In this document: in pieces, positions 1-11,642 of the stretch | How positions within the stretch are numbered: position 1 is the first letter of the stretch | Layout of the letters: each line of letters begins with the position of its first letter | From: Linnemannia hyalina | Lineage: Eukaryota; Mortierellomycota; Mortierellomycetes; Mortierellales; Mortierellaceae | DNA length: 64,000 bases | Reading direction: 5' to 3' | NCBI GenBank assembly: GCA_019671135.1 | Contig: JAHRHY010000010.1 | Coordinates: 1,798,001-1,862,000, forward strand | Program-made: the position numbers and the translations under genes | The notes under the pieces: model-generated | What the model saw: the letters and a program-made list of their open reading frames with translations, nothing else | Told to the model about the DNA's origin: nothing | The model's database searches: none

Positions 1-3000
1 GCAAAAGGACTAGGGGCGGCCGATGCAGCGCTCGCTGCAGGGCTTGTCATTGAGAAACCAGGTGTGCTCGAAGCTCCAAACCCACCAAATCCAGTGCTAG
101 CAGGAGCTGCTGCTGCGGCTGATGTTGCCGGGGTGCTTGCTCCAAAAGAGAACGTGGGAGCAGTCGACGCAGGCATGGTAGTAGGCTTTGCACCAAATGT
201 AGTCGACGGGTTAGAGAACGAAAACATTGAGGATCCGGTAGCGGGGGCACTGGTAGTCGTTGCGCTAGCAGCAGGGTTACCGAACAGAGTAGAGCCCAAT
301 GGCGCAGGGGTGGTGGTGCCTCCGAACATTGAAGAGGTCGCTGGCTTCGCGGGCGAAGTCGTTGATGAGGCTCCTCCAAACATTAACGAGGTTGACGTGG
401 GAGCTGCAGACGATGCACCTCCGAAAAAGGAAGGAGCAGGAGTAGTTGAAGCTCCAAATGCTGGAGCGGGTGTCGATGTTGCCGTCACTCCGAATGCGGG
501 GGCTGCTGTGGTTGTAGAAGAGGCACCAAACAGTGGCGCTGAAATTGCTGCTGTCGTCGTGGCTGTACTAGCTGATCCAGCGCCAAAGAGGCCCGCTCCA
601 GAAGTGACCGTTGGCTTCGCACCAAACAAAGGAGAAGCCGTGCTGGCGGAAGTGGAAAACAGTGGGGTGGTAGGGGTTGTGGGTGCAGTTGATGTTGATG
701 AAGCCCCGAACGAGAAAATCGGTGCTGCGGTTGGCTTGGATGCCGCTTGGGCCGATGCGGGAGCAGGTGCAGTCGATCCAAAGAGCGAGGATGGCGTAGG
801 TGCAGGGGCCGAAGCAGCAATAGCAGAGGTGGCGGGAATGGCAAAGGGGCTTGCGATGGATGCAGTTGTGGACGCGAAGGGGTTGCTGATAAGGGCCGAA
901 GCCGGCTTGGCCGAGTCAGAGGTGGCAGGTGTGGGGGTTGTCATGGAGAACAGACCTGGGGCCTTGGACGCGTTGCCACCAGCGCTTGCTGCTGAGGTCA
1001 ATCCAAACAAGCTTCCTGGTGGTTTCATCTCTGTAGCTGCAGGTGTAGCAGCAGATGCCTTGAAAACGAATCCTCCAGGAGCACCAGCAGGGTTCGTAGC
1101 AGAGGAGGCAGCATCAGTCGAGGTAGGCTTGGCAGCAGGGGGTGCGAACAGGTCCATTGCTGGAGCGGCACTTGCACTTGAGGCAGGTGTAGACGAGGGT
1201 TGTCCAAACGAGAACATGGCGGGAGCAGCGGAGACAGCAGGAGTAACGGACGATGACGGTGCTCCAAAGCTGAACAGTGCGGGTGCAGCCGGCTTCGACC
1301 CAGAGGACGACGGAGCAGCAGCGTTTGCAGCAGCGACTGCAAACATGTTCGGAACGGCAGCGGCAGCCTTTGGCTCTGCACCGGGCTTAGGAGTTTCACA
1401 GGCTCCACACTTGTCGAGCGCGTTCAGGCTGTAGCTGTCACAGACATCGCACTTCCACTTTCCTGAGTTATCCGGACCCTTGAAGCCAATTGACGCCCAG
1501 GTGCCCATAGACTTGGGCTTCTCCTTTTCTTTTTCTGGCTCCTTGTCTGCATCCTTTGAGGTGGTGATCGATGGTGCAGCGGCAGGAGGCGCGAGTGTAG
1601 TCATAGGGAACAGAGCAGGAGCCTTTGAAGCGTCTGCCTTCTTTGGTGTCTCCAAATCCTTCGACTCTGACACCAAGTTTGAAATCGCCTTGAGAGCACC
1701 GACCGAGACGCCAGCAGTGGCCAGAGCGCCGAAAGCTGCAGGGGCGGCTGAGATAGCTGCCGAGACGATGGGGTTGGACGTGAACGACTCCTTGAGGTCC
1801 TTGAAATCGTCCGATTTCATCATAGCCTTCAGTGTCGAGATAGGGGTGGTGTTGGGAATCGATGGTTCTGGTCGCTCAGCCTTGCAGAACTGGCAGGTTG
1901 ACGAAGTCTTTCTAGTGCGCTGCTCACACTTGGGGCACCTCCAGGTGTCCAATGACACAGGGTCGGAGGGAGGCGAAGCAGTCCATTTCAACACCTCGTC
2001 GATCTTCGGGTTATAAAGCTTTGTACGGACGCCATACTGCAGGGTAGGGTAGATCTGAGGAGGTGTGTGATAAAGAGGCACTCCTTGGGTGCTATGAGAG
2101 GAGTTATAGGCAGTGGCATGGTTCTTCTGGGCAGCCCTACGCTCAGCCTATAGTGGTCAATAAATAAACGCAAACAGTTAATATACCTGCACCATTTATA
2201 TTACATAACAGATAAGTACGGAAGGGTCAAAGAAATTGAACTTACCACCCTGAGATCGTGTTGTCGCTGGTCCTCCTCTTCGTCCGAAGAATCCAGAGCT
2301 GTGAATCGGCCAGGAATTTTGCGAATGTTCCTCTTCTTTTTAGGCTTCTCCTGCTCCTGCGGATAGCCACGTTGAGAACTCATTTCATCGTCTGATACAG
2401 GCGTGGGCGATCGGTCGGCACGGGTCCTCTTGCCAGGGTACGCACTAGGCTCGTTGTCAACTTCTCGTCCACAAGCACAGTGACGGCTGTTGGACTGCGA
2501 ATGAGAGTGTGTGTGGTTATCGTATCTTTCTTCGGCAGCACTCTGAGACGACATGACAACGTCCGAAGGCTCATGGCGGAGTTGACTCCGGCCATGACCA
2601 TTATGCTCCTGTGAACGAGTGGGAAATTTGTCAAGCGACCGGCGATCCTGGCTATATGTGCTTCTGGACTCCTGAGATGACTAGAAACATTGGCAAAACA
2701 TGATGAAAGTGAGTAGTCTGGTTTTGGTTTGGCGAACATCCTTTTTTTTACGTGCTGTGCAGAGAAGACTTACGCGAACGATAGGGTTGTTCACGTTGGG
2801 GAGATAATCCTCGAGCAACCTCATATCTGATGGACTCGTAGCAGCAGGTGCCTATAAGAATTGTAACGAAAACAAATGAAGACGCTTATTAGCATCAGTC
2901 CGATAATACAAAAACAAAAACATGCATGCCCTCAGAAAAGTCTTAAATGCATACCTGCTTCTGTAGCCTCCTCATGCGCATGACTAAGTTAATCTCTGCA

Positions 3001-4405
3001 GGTGAGAGCGCTGCACCTACATCAGTAAGCGAAAACAGATATGTTGAAAGCGAGGTCAGTCATAAGGTGCAGACGTAAACGAAAATGGTACGACTGTTGC
3101 TCATCCAAGCAAGGCGGATTCATTACCAGCTTTGTACATGTCATCCAGGGTTTCTCCAGCACTCTTGACAGAGGGCTCGCTAGCTTCAGGACTATCGTCC
3201 TTCGATGTGGCCTCCTCCTGTGTTGACTTTTTAATTGTCACCTCGTTCTTCTAATACCATGATGAAGCAGTAGTGTTAAAAAAAGAGTCATGCTGTTAGT
3301 ATTCTTCGTAACATTTCTAAAACCACCAAAAATATGGGTTTTAGGTCGAGTATCGCATAAAGGTTAACACATACTTGGATAGGGATAGGTAGGCCCTTGG
3401 TGCTATCCATGAGCTCCTTGCGCAACCTGAGTCTTTCGGCAACCTTCTCAGGAGTCATCGCGGCTGCCAATTCCTCAGAGTCCAACTGTCGGAAGTAAAT
3501 AAAAAAAAGGAACAGAGAAAAGAAGGGTAGAAGTGAGTTGAACTGGCCAATCAGGAATTGTTGCAAAGCCCCAACAATCAATCGCGTTGTTGAAGTGGAG
3601 TGTAACCCTTATTCTCCGAATATCTCGCGAAAAGTACGGCAGCTTCGAGAATTAATAAAAAGAGGGGGAGGAGGGGCCTGCCTCCTTTCTGTAGATCTTT
3701 ATGAACATGCCGCTTGTATTGTACGTGTATATGTTTCTGGGCATGACATCTTACCTGAGAAGCCTGCTTCGCGTTGAGAGAGTCGAGGTAGTCACGGAGG
3801 TCAGGGTACAACTTTGAGTACTCTTCGTCCTGATGCTTGCTCGCCTTGTCGTCCTTTCCAGTCTCCTTTGCCTGTCCTTCGTGCTCCTTGTCTGCGCCTG
3901 GCAAGAACTCAAAGTCGCCATTCGTCGTATGCAGTTCTCTGTCCAGTTCAGAATCCGAGTCCTCCTCTGGTTGAATGAAGCCGAACCACTGCAGAGACCG
4001 TTTCACGAAACCAGCAAGAGGTTTGGGCAGTTGCTATAGGTGGCGTTGAAGATGAGAAGGGAAGGGTGGCAAAGCACAATGGGAGGTGAGGGCAGATTAG
4101 TAAAACAGGGTAAGAATCGTTCCGAAAGGCACAGCTGTTATTTGTTTGTCGTGGTGTTAGTGCGTGAGATGGTTTATATAAGTACTGCTCCACCAAGTCT
4201 CGTTTGACGCGACACATTGCGGACCATCTCTTATTTCTCCTTGCCTGCAAGCCTTGGAAAGGCACACACAGAAAGTAACGCGATTCGGCGTACTTGGAGC
4301 TTCTTTTCATACCTGAATGATCTCATTGGTCCTGTCTGGCTGTCTGGCTTGCTGCCGTGCGCGACGCGCATAGGGCTGGAACCGATTCCTTGAAACGGAT
4401 TCCAT
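1..4405 (-). CDS. FG-repeat nucleoporin with RanBP2 zinc fingers (Nup153/Nup1-like), C-terminus cut by window start
   Basis: Likely nuclear-basket nucleoporin. Eight exons read on the minus strand: 4405-4313, 4033-3755, 3485-3375, 3250-3127, 3016-2955, 2851-2774, 2671-2246 and 2147-1. All junctions keep codon phase, giving about 1106 residues before the edge. The N-terminal part (from MESVSRNRFQPYARRARQQ) is basic and is followed by LAGFVKRSLQWFGF, a probable membrane-binding amphipathic helix like those of Nup153/Nup1. Acidic, Lys/Arg-rich and helical segments follow. Two RanBP2-type zinc fingers (W-x-C-x2-C-x10-C-x2-C) are encoded near 1945-1885 and 1465-1395. After the second, the protein becomes Ala/Pro/Ser/Thr-rich with many FG, GFG and FSFG dipeptides down to position 1. 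An in-frame ATG at 4504 is an alternative start. Long open frames on the plus strand here are shadows of the FG repeats. The family is clear; Nup153 versus Nup1 is not decided. Confidence 0.85.
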
Positions 4406-4762
4406 TGGGTTGTGTGTGATCTTGCGAGGGCTCTGTGTAGTTGTAGTATGGGGTTGGTGGTGGTTGTGCAATTCAAGAGTCGTTGATGGAAACGCTCCTA
4501 TCATAGGGGTGTGTGTGAGAGGTCGTATTTGAGTTGGTATGTCCCAAAGTTACGCGAGTATGAGGTAGAGGAAGAGTGACCGGTCAGCAGTGGAGGGGAG
4601 AGGGAAGAGGGGAAGAGGGAAGAAGGGTCGAAGAGAGGGAGATACAGACGGACAACAAACAGAAAAAAAAAATCGAGAGCATTTGTGTTTGAGTATGATG
4701 ATGGATCCGGTCCATGAACAAGTCACAGAAGAAAATGTAATCGTATTTATTAGCTTCTTCAT

Positions 4763-5676
4763 TCACTTCTGAACAGCTGCAAGACTCCTCTGAACCAATG
4801 CCTCAATGGTGCTGAACTCAGTGATACGCTGCATACTCGAAATGGTCTGCCTTGCATCCTCCATATCCTGGTTCGCTGTCTCCACATCCTTCTTGATACT
4901 CATCAGTGCTTTCTACATTGCCATATCAAAGAAAGAAGACATACGCGTCCATGGTCAGTCCCCCTGGTTATCATTTGTGGCACGGCTGTTCAGTTGGCAC
5001 TTCCAGGCCAAAGAAGTGACGTGTTACCTTCTCTTGAACAAGAACTGGCACTTTCTTATGGATATGCTCGTTGACCCGATAAAACACCAACGAAGCATCG
5101 TTCAAAGCTCCCGTAATCGTCTCCGACATATGTATCGACACTATCATCCCAACAAAAAAGTTCGCGTTAACAACATTCAACGTCTATAACTCCTTACAAC
5201 GACTAGAACCGAGCAATTGAAAAACATCGAAGAAGCATACTTTTGCGGGTTTTGATCTGGAGTGAAGCTCCCGCAGAACCACCCTCCATCATCATCGACA
5301 TCCCACTATGAGCAGGCGAGACCCTCCCCCCAGCTGGTCCACCACCACCCCCTCCAACCATCGTCCCTGCAACCGATGAAAGTCCATATCTAAGTCCAAA
5401 CGCAGACGCCCTCCTCGCCGAGAATAAACCATCCAGTGAAGGGACTGTCCAGGATGAATACGCAGAGGATGCAGTAGTCGGTAATTCAGGCGAGCCTTGA
5501 TGGATTACAGGTGACGAGGAAGTTGAGATAGAAGTGGTTGTTGAAGTATAGGTCGTAGTTGTTGGTGGCGTTGTAGTAGTTGTGGGTGGAGTGTTATTTG
5601 TGGTTGCAGTTGTTGCAGTTCCTTGTGCGCCTCTTCCTTGGTACTGATTCCATGACGACGGCGGAATTGAGCTCAT
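4763..5676 (-). CDS. BORCS8: BORC complex subunit 8 homologue
   Basis: Probable subunit of BORC, the complex that links lysosomes or late endosomes to Arl8 and kinesin for outward transport. Three exons: 5676-5241, 5140-5028 and 4912-4763. All phases agree and give 232 residues. The first ~145 residues are a low-complexity Thr/Ser/Pro- and Gly-rich extension (MSSIPPSSWNQYQGRG start). The conserved part begins in exon 2 with MSETITGALNDASLVFYRVN, then EHIHKKVPVLVQ, matching the BORCS8 (MEF2BNB) core of 'neighbour-of-Ala-Leu-Tyr-Arg' helix residues. Exon 3 holds the second helix (DVETANQDMEDARQTISSMQ) and FSTIEALVQRSL, the counterpart of the animal VEGLLKQA segment. The gene is tandem with the nucleoporin (about 360 bp between stop and the next start) and divergent from the ChaC gene. 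The extension is absent from animal homologues; a downstream start cannot be excluded. Confidence 0.8.
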
Positions 5677-5881
5677 GTCGTCTGCATCTCGTGTCTTGGT
5701 GCTGTTGGAGAAGTGAAAGAAAGGAGGAGAGAAGGAGCAAGAGTGGCCCCTGAGAGTTGATTATTTTTACAGTCACACGAAGTATAAAAGAAGGCAACTT
5801 CGCAGGTTGCATGCACCTCTTTGCATTACTCATTCACTTTCCCTACCACTCGACAACCCTCTCCCTTCAATAACGACAACG
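5677..5881. promoter_or_regulatory. Shared divergent promoter region, BORCS8/ChaC
   Basis: Only 205 bp separate the two start codons, so both genes must be driven from this stretch. It is rich in CTTC/CTTTC tracts toward the ChaC start. I see no confident TATA box or named operator. Confidence 0.5.
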
Positions 5882-7159
5882 ATGTGGCTCTTTGGATACG
5901 GCAGTTTAATTTGGCGACCGGACCTGGAGTTCGAAGACAGGTAGCCCCTTCCCCCTCCTCCTCCTCCTTCTCTTACTCCTTCTCTTACTCATTCCACCTC
6001 ACAGCAACCGCATGAATGTCTGGGCTTTCCAACGGCTTCAAACTCGCACGTCTCCTTTTATCAAGTGAACCCTGTTCCTGACCATAACCCATGTTCCGTA
6101 TCATTTCATAACTGATAGCAAGGTCGGATACATCAAAGGCCATGTCCGCCGGTTCTGGCAAAGCAGCACCGATCACAGAGGCACCGAGGAGGCACCCGGC
6201 AGAGTCGTCACCCTGATCCCCTATGAGGAGTTCTCCCAGCGCTTCACTGACGACGACATGGTAACCACCCTTCTTCCTACAACTGCGCAAACATACCAAC
6301 CGGACAATTTAAGCAGTCGATTTGGACTTCAATTGCCTACTAACCCCTCCCCGGTTCTCTCTTTTCCTCCACCTCACAGCATTCCTCGGATCAGGACGAT
6401 ATCACTTGGGGTGTAGCCTACAAGGTCCCAGCATCCAAAGTCGCAGAGACAAAAGCATACCTCGACCACCGGGAAAAGAACGGATATGAAACTCATTTCT
6501 TAGACGTCTTCCAACCAAGCACCCACATCCCCGTCGTTGAGAAGGTACCTTGTCCTGGCCCGATCGCTCAAAAAAATAATAATCATGCTATTCGCTTTTG
6601 CACAGGACCTTTAAACACAAAACAGACCTCTGAGACTGACTGACTCACAACTCGACTTGAACATCTTAGGCGATTGTGTACATTGGATCGACAGACAACT
6701 CAGAGTTCGCGGGACCCGCACCCCTAGACCTTATCGCTCAACAAATCTATGCCTCCCATGGTAAAAGCACTCACGCCCGCCCACTCGCAAAAGAAGTCCC
6801 GCACCCCCATCATTCCTCTCCTCCTTTCAAATTATCTGCGCTCGTCAACTGCCTCACATATCACGTAATCAAAAAATCAATTAACAAATTTGACTAACCA
6901 CATCCTTGGACCTTTTTCCCCTCAATTGATCTCTCCCCTTCGAAAAATAGGCCCAAGCGGAGCAAACAAGGATTACTTGCTGAACCTAGCCCACGCCCTC
7001 AGGATAGTCGCGCCCACAGGAACAGACCAACATCTGTTTGAGCTCGAATCTAAAGTCAAGGAGCTCATGCTTAAGGAGGCAGGGTCTCAGGAAGCCTTTG
7101 ATCTCATGCTTTCAAAGATCATCGTCCAGTCCCACCCTGCTCCCGTCACCCCTGTCTAA
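5882..7159 (+). CDS. Glutathione-specific gamma-glutamylcyclotransferase (ChaC family)
   Basis: Cytosolic enzyme expected to cleave glutathione to 5-oxoproline and Cys-Gly. Five exons: 5882-5940, 6119-6260, 6380-6544, 6670-6760 and 6951-7159. All are in phase, giving 221 residues, the usual ChaC length. The N-terminus is the family signature [19 protein letters not shown], which binds the gamma-glutamyl moiety. Exon 2 gives [20 protein letters not shown] followed by [11 protein letters not shown], the conserved block with the acidic residues used in catalysis. Exon 3 reads [13 protein letters not shown], and exon 4 [18 protein letters not shown], typical of ChaC2/Gcg1. The helical C-terminus ends in HPAPVTPV. 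Introns are 91-190 nt. The gene is convergent with the TPX2 gene, with 131 bp between the stops. Confidence 0.93.
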
Positions 7160-7290
7160 GATAATCCAGCGAGCATTTTAAACTATTCAGCTCCCAAGGA
7201 AAACCAAGAGAACCATAGACAAATAGACGCTTTTCTCAATATTACTCTTGTTGATACAGCTGTTTTTCAAGAAGACGTTTTGTAATGTGC

Positions 7291-10200
7291 TCAAAGATCG
7301 CTCAATGTAAGGGTATGGGAATGCTCAATGACAACAGGTCCCTTGGACCGCGACAATGAAGATGCTGCCGCCGAAGTAGTCGAAGCAGTCGAAGCAGCCC
7401 TGGCTGCAAAAGAATCCTTGACATCTGCATAAGTGGAGGTTGCAGCAGAGACTGGCGGCGCGCCAAAAAGCCGAGACAGCCTCGATGACTTTGAAGGCGA
7501 GGCGGTGGCGGGCTTGGCTGCTGGCTCTAATGGGATAAAGCTCCCACTCCTGCGACGGCGTTCGTCTTTCCCTTGTTCGGACACGATGGCAGGTCTATAG
7601 GTCGCTGCAGGGGCTGATGGTGTTGTCGTTGCAGCTGTGGTTGCGGTTGTAGCGGTTGTAGCGGTCGTAGTCGTTGGTGTTGGTGTTGGTAACGGTGCGG
7701 GTGTCACTACTGATGCGGCGGATGCCATCTCCGCTGAAAATGGTGCTGAACTAGTTGTGATGTTCGTTGCTGGCGCAGTGGTAGTTATCGCTGCCGCTGT
7801 TGTTGCCCTAACACCACCCAGAGTAGTATTCGACGGTGCGCTAGTTCGTTCCTGGGACCTGTTGAAAGGATAGTACGGTTGAGTCGCTACAGCTTCACCA
7901 CCGCTCTTCCGTGAACCAGCACTGCTCGCGCTACGCCGACTGAAATTGTCGCTCAGTCGTGACCGAATACCTCTCTCGCCACTAGTCCGACGACCCTCCA
8001 AACTAATGCGGCGAAGCTCCCGTGACAAACGGTGGTTGTTGCTGCCTCCAAAACTGTCCCTCACCGGAGGCAAAGGCTGTGGATGTGATCGACTTGCCGT
8101 TGGAGGTGCCGCTAGCGCCGTCGACGACGACGACTCCTCATGCTCAAATGCCTCATGCTCTCTGAAATCTTCTCCGTGGTAATGATCACTAGTCTGAAAA
8201 TCCTCCGCCTCTTGCAATGCCTCAGTCTCAGGATCCATAGGGAACGAAAGTCGAATAGGCGGCTGATGAATAGTCGCCCGAGCACTGTTGGCCAACACAA
8301 CCTGCCTCCTCTCCTGCTCCGTAAGTTGTTGCTGAAGCGCCTGTTGCTGAGCCTGAAGAATCTTGGCCTCCTCAAACGACCTATAGACCTCCGCATCAGG
8401 GACACTGCCTCTGGTGGGTGACGAGATGAAAGGAGAATCATTGTGGTGTCCATCGCGTCGATCCTGAGAGTATTCAAGATGCTGGAGATGTTGCTGTGGC
8501 TCGCGATATTCTTCTTCCTCTCGCTGCTGCTCCAAATGTTGCTGCTCCATCTCGTATCGCTTGCGCTTCTCACCGATCATGGGACTGACAGGTTTCGTCA
8601 ATGGTCGCTTCGCCTTGTGGATAACGGTCGGCTGGTAGTGAGCGATCGGACGAGCTCTGAATGTCCGCTCTAAACTTTCTCTCATCCTCATCCTCTCTTC
8701 ACGCTCCTATTGGTTTTAAAGTCACAAATTAACACATGAATCAGCATTTTCTGCGAACGGTTACAATCATAAGTCGTAATTATGACAAGGAGGACTTGCC
8801 TGGTGGATCTTGTCTGATTTCTGTTGAAGATCCAACAGCTCTTGTTCACGTTTCCTAACAGCCTGCTGTCGCTCATACTCTTCCCTCTCCTTAGCTCTCT
8901 GATCCGAGTGGAATTGAAACTCATGCGGTTGGGTCAACTCCTTGGTGCTCTTCCTCAACACGAAATGCGTGGGTCGGAGCGATGGGACGGGAACTCGGCG
9001 ACCAAATTTAGGGGAGACTGGGACAGTAGGCACGAAGGGTCGTTCAACATGGATCGACGATGTCATGAACGGATGTCCTGTGGGAACTGGAAATACACCC
9101 GCCAATCGACTCCGTCTTGGGGGTGTCCGGATTGAAGCCAACGCTGCAGACTCGTGGGTATGAGTGTGTCGCGTCACAGGTGGTCGGACTTCTGCACGAT
9201 GTTCAGTAGCCAAGCGGAAAGGCACCGGATTAGTTAGTCGTTTCTATAATACCATGTCCAAAATAATTACGTTTTAGTTTAGTTATTACTATCCGCCATT
9301 GCATTTGTAATCTCTTCGCTGCTAGTGAAACTGCTCTACGACTTACCAGAGGCTGAGGACGTTTAAAGATTCCAGAGTTGGCAGGCCTTGCTTTCTCTTT
9401 CACTGCCGTGGCCGTGGATGTCACTGGTGCGGCAGATTTGGAATGTCCTCTTGATTGAAACATAATATGTCGCCGCCGGAGGATGTCATCTGTCGCGAAT
9501 TTGAACGGCACCGGTTGGGTCAATGGTCTCCGCGCGTGGAGAATTGGTGCCGCAGTGCCTCTTCCTGACGTCGTCCTTTCAGCTGCCCGTCTTGGTGCTG
9601 GTTCCACGGTAGCAGATGTCGCAGCGGCACCGTGTCCGTCTTTTCGCAGCTCATCGGTGGCAAACTTGAACGGTACTGGTTGTGTCGCGGGTTTCCGTGA
9701 GTGGGCCACCGGAGGAGCTCGTGATGTCGTTTTTTCTGGTATCCGTACTACTGGTGGTGCGGCTGTAACAGGAGCCGTAGTTGTACTGGGTCCGTTTCCG
9801 CGCAAGGGTGGTCCCAACGTCGTCTTCCGAAACAAGTTCATCGCTGGAGGTCGAAACAACGAGCTGGATCCGATGCTAAGTGGCTTCTGGGCGGTGGTGG
9901 TAGGAGGGTATATTGTTGTTGCTGATTCCTGCACAGGCGGTGCCAGCGGCGCTGAAGATACAGGCAGTAATGACGATGTCGTGTGAGAGTTGGCGTTATC
10001 ACCACTGCGAGGGGCCACTGCCGATGCTGTTGAGCTTTGTCTTGTCTTCTTGTCGGTGTCCACAGTGCCCTTGCCATCATTCGATCCGCTTGCCTGGCGT
10101 CCACGGTCTGCGTCTTTCCTCTGGTTGGGTTTGGTGATGTTCACTAGTCGCTGAAATGCCGTCGTCCTGACAGGTCCTGAACGAAGAGACGACTTGGTGG

Positions 10201-11642
10201 TTGTTGTTGTTGATTTTGGTACAGCTGCTGTTTCCGTTGCCGTCGCCTTAGATCGTACTCGTTTACTGAACACAGGCGAGACGGGTTTCGTCAGCGGTAG
10301 CTTGACGATCCTGGGAACCCCAAACTCTCCAGCCATCGTAAACACCTTGGAATCCATGGGTCGGGCACGGAATCCTGTTACCCGACTCGATCGCATAGTC
10401 TCGCGCTCATTCACCGATAGAACCTTGTACGGAGCTATCCTGTTGGCTATGCTCGCTCTCGGGTTGAAACTTGGTTCCTGCAAATGATAGTGCAAAAAAT
10501 TGAATGTGATCAGTGGATGATTTGGAGTCAAGCGTCTATCGTGCATGGGCAATTGCCAATAATAAAAGACCTACTCTGTCATGGGTCGTGTTTGAATCGA
10601 CTGCATCTGCATCCTGGGCAGCCGCGTGCTTGTCGTGTGTGCTGATTCTATGCTCTGATTCCTCAAAGCCATGCCGAATGCGAGATTCCTGAGAAGCAGT
10701 CGTTAGGTTGAGAGGAGGGAGAGGAGTCGATTCGAAAGTAAAAGGCGTATCCGGATGACCAAAGCTATGTGTCGTTTCTGCCATGGCTGGTCGACTGAGT
10801 GTAGACTCGCCATCATCTTTCTTCTCTGTAGCAGCAAGCAAGTCGTGGAGTGATGGTTCACCATGGCTGCGGGCCGCAACCTCGCTGACCTTCAAGAAGG
10901 TCTTGCGTGGTGAAGCATCTGCATGATGCATGATAGACTTTCTTGCAATGTCCATAGCCGTCGTCCTGAGAGATTTCTTGAGAATGTCGCTCATACCTCC
11001 TGCATCCCTGTCTGGTTCCTCCGCCGCGTCGGGATTGCGTTGCGATGTGCTCCTGCTCAGAAAGTTGTCATAGTCAGCCTTGGGCAACAGTTTGTTGGTT
11101 GTGGAAGAGTCTCGCGGGACCTGTGTCGGTGCTGCTGCAGAGTTTCGAGCTGGACTGTTGATCGGCAATACCCTTGTTAGCACAAGCCCTTGTGGTCCGT
11201 TCGGCTCCTGAGGCTTTGAGGTTGCTTCCCGAGGAGGTTGTTGGGTGGAGGAGGTAACAGTAGGGGCAGCATCCTTGAACAGCTCACGAGGAGGCTGCTC
11301 TAGGAACGGGTTGTCGGAAGCATCGCCGAAGGAGAATCGGTAGGGGTTGGGGCCTTTTGTAGATGTAGTAGTCGAGACTTTGGTTGTTGCAAGTGTCGAC
11401 AGTGAAACTAGAGTCTTCTTGGACGACAGCAGTCCTGTCAAAGCGGAGGATCGCGTAGGCTGGGTGTGACGCGGCTGTAAAGTAGTGGTGGTAGTCGATC
11501 CGATGTTGAATGTTGCACCTTCTCCAGTGGCCCCTTTAGTAGTAGTAGCTGTGGCCGTCGTCCGTGCCCTGTTGGGTATTGTTGCTGTCAACCCTGGCCG
11601 GCTTTTTGTGGATGTTGTAGCTGTTGACAATGTACGCTGCAT
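7291..11642 (-). CDS. TPX2-family microtubule/spindle assembly protein
   Basis: Likely spindle-assembly and microtubule-nucleation factor. Four exons: 11642-10575, 10477-9347, 9243-8800 and 8706-7291. They are in phase and give about 1352 residues. The N-terminal third is Ser/Thr-rich with one structured-looking piece (PYRFSFGDASDNPFLE). Exon 2 has FRARPMDSK and LPLTKPVSPVF, then two copies of a T-Q-P-V-P-F-K-F-A-T-D module. Exon 3 opens with a third copy (KRLTNPVPFRLATEHR) and contains the TPX2 signature EFQFHSDQRAKEREEYERQ. Exon 4 continues the charged helix (EREERMRMRESLERTFRARP), then RPLTKPVSPM and a Gln/Glu-rich coiled coil. It ends in a low-complexity tail. Exon 3 ends at a GC donor (CAG|gcaagt). 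In-frame sequence upstream of the chosen ATG (TLNPFNTSPDTYIP) runs back to a TAA near 11760, so a spliced upstream exon is possible. Family sure, start uncertain. Confidence 0.8.

Noticed and set aside
64..1434. 456-residue plus-strand Ala/Val/Gly-rich frame
   Set aside because: It is the complement of the FG-repeat part of the nucleoporin, whose minus-strand zinc fingers and FG motifs are clearly the real coding sense.
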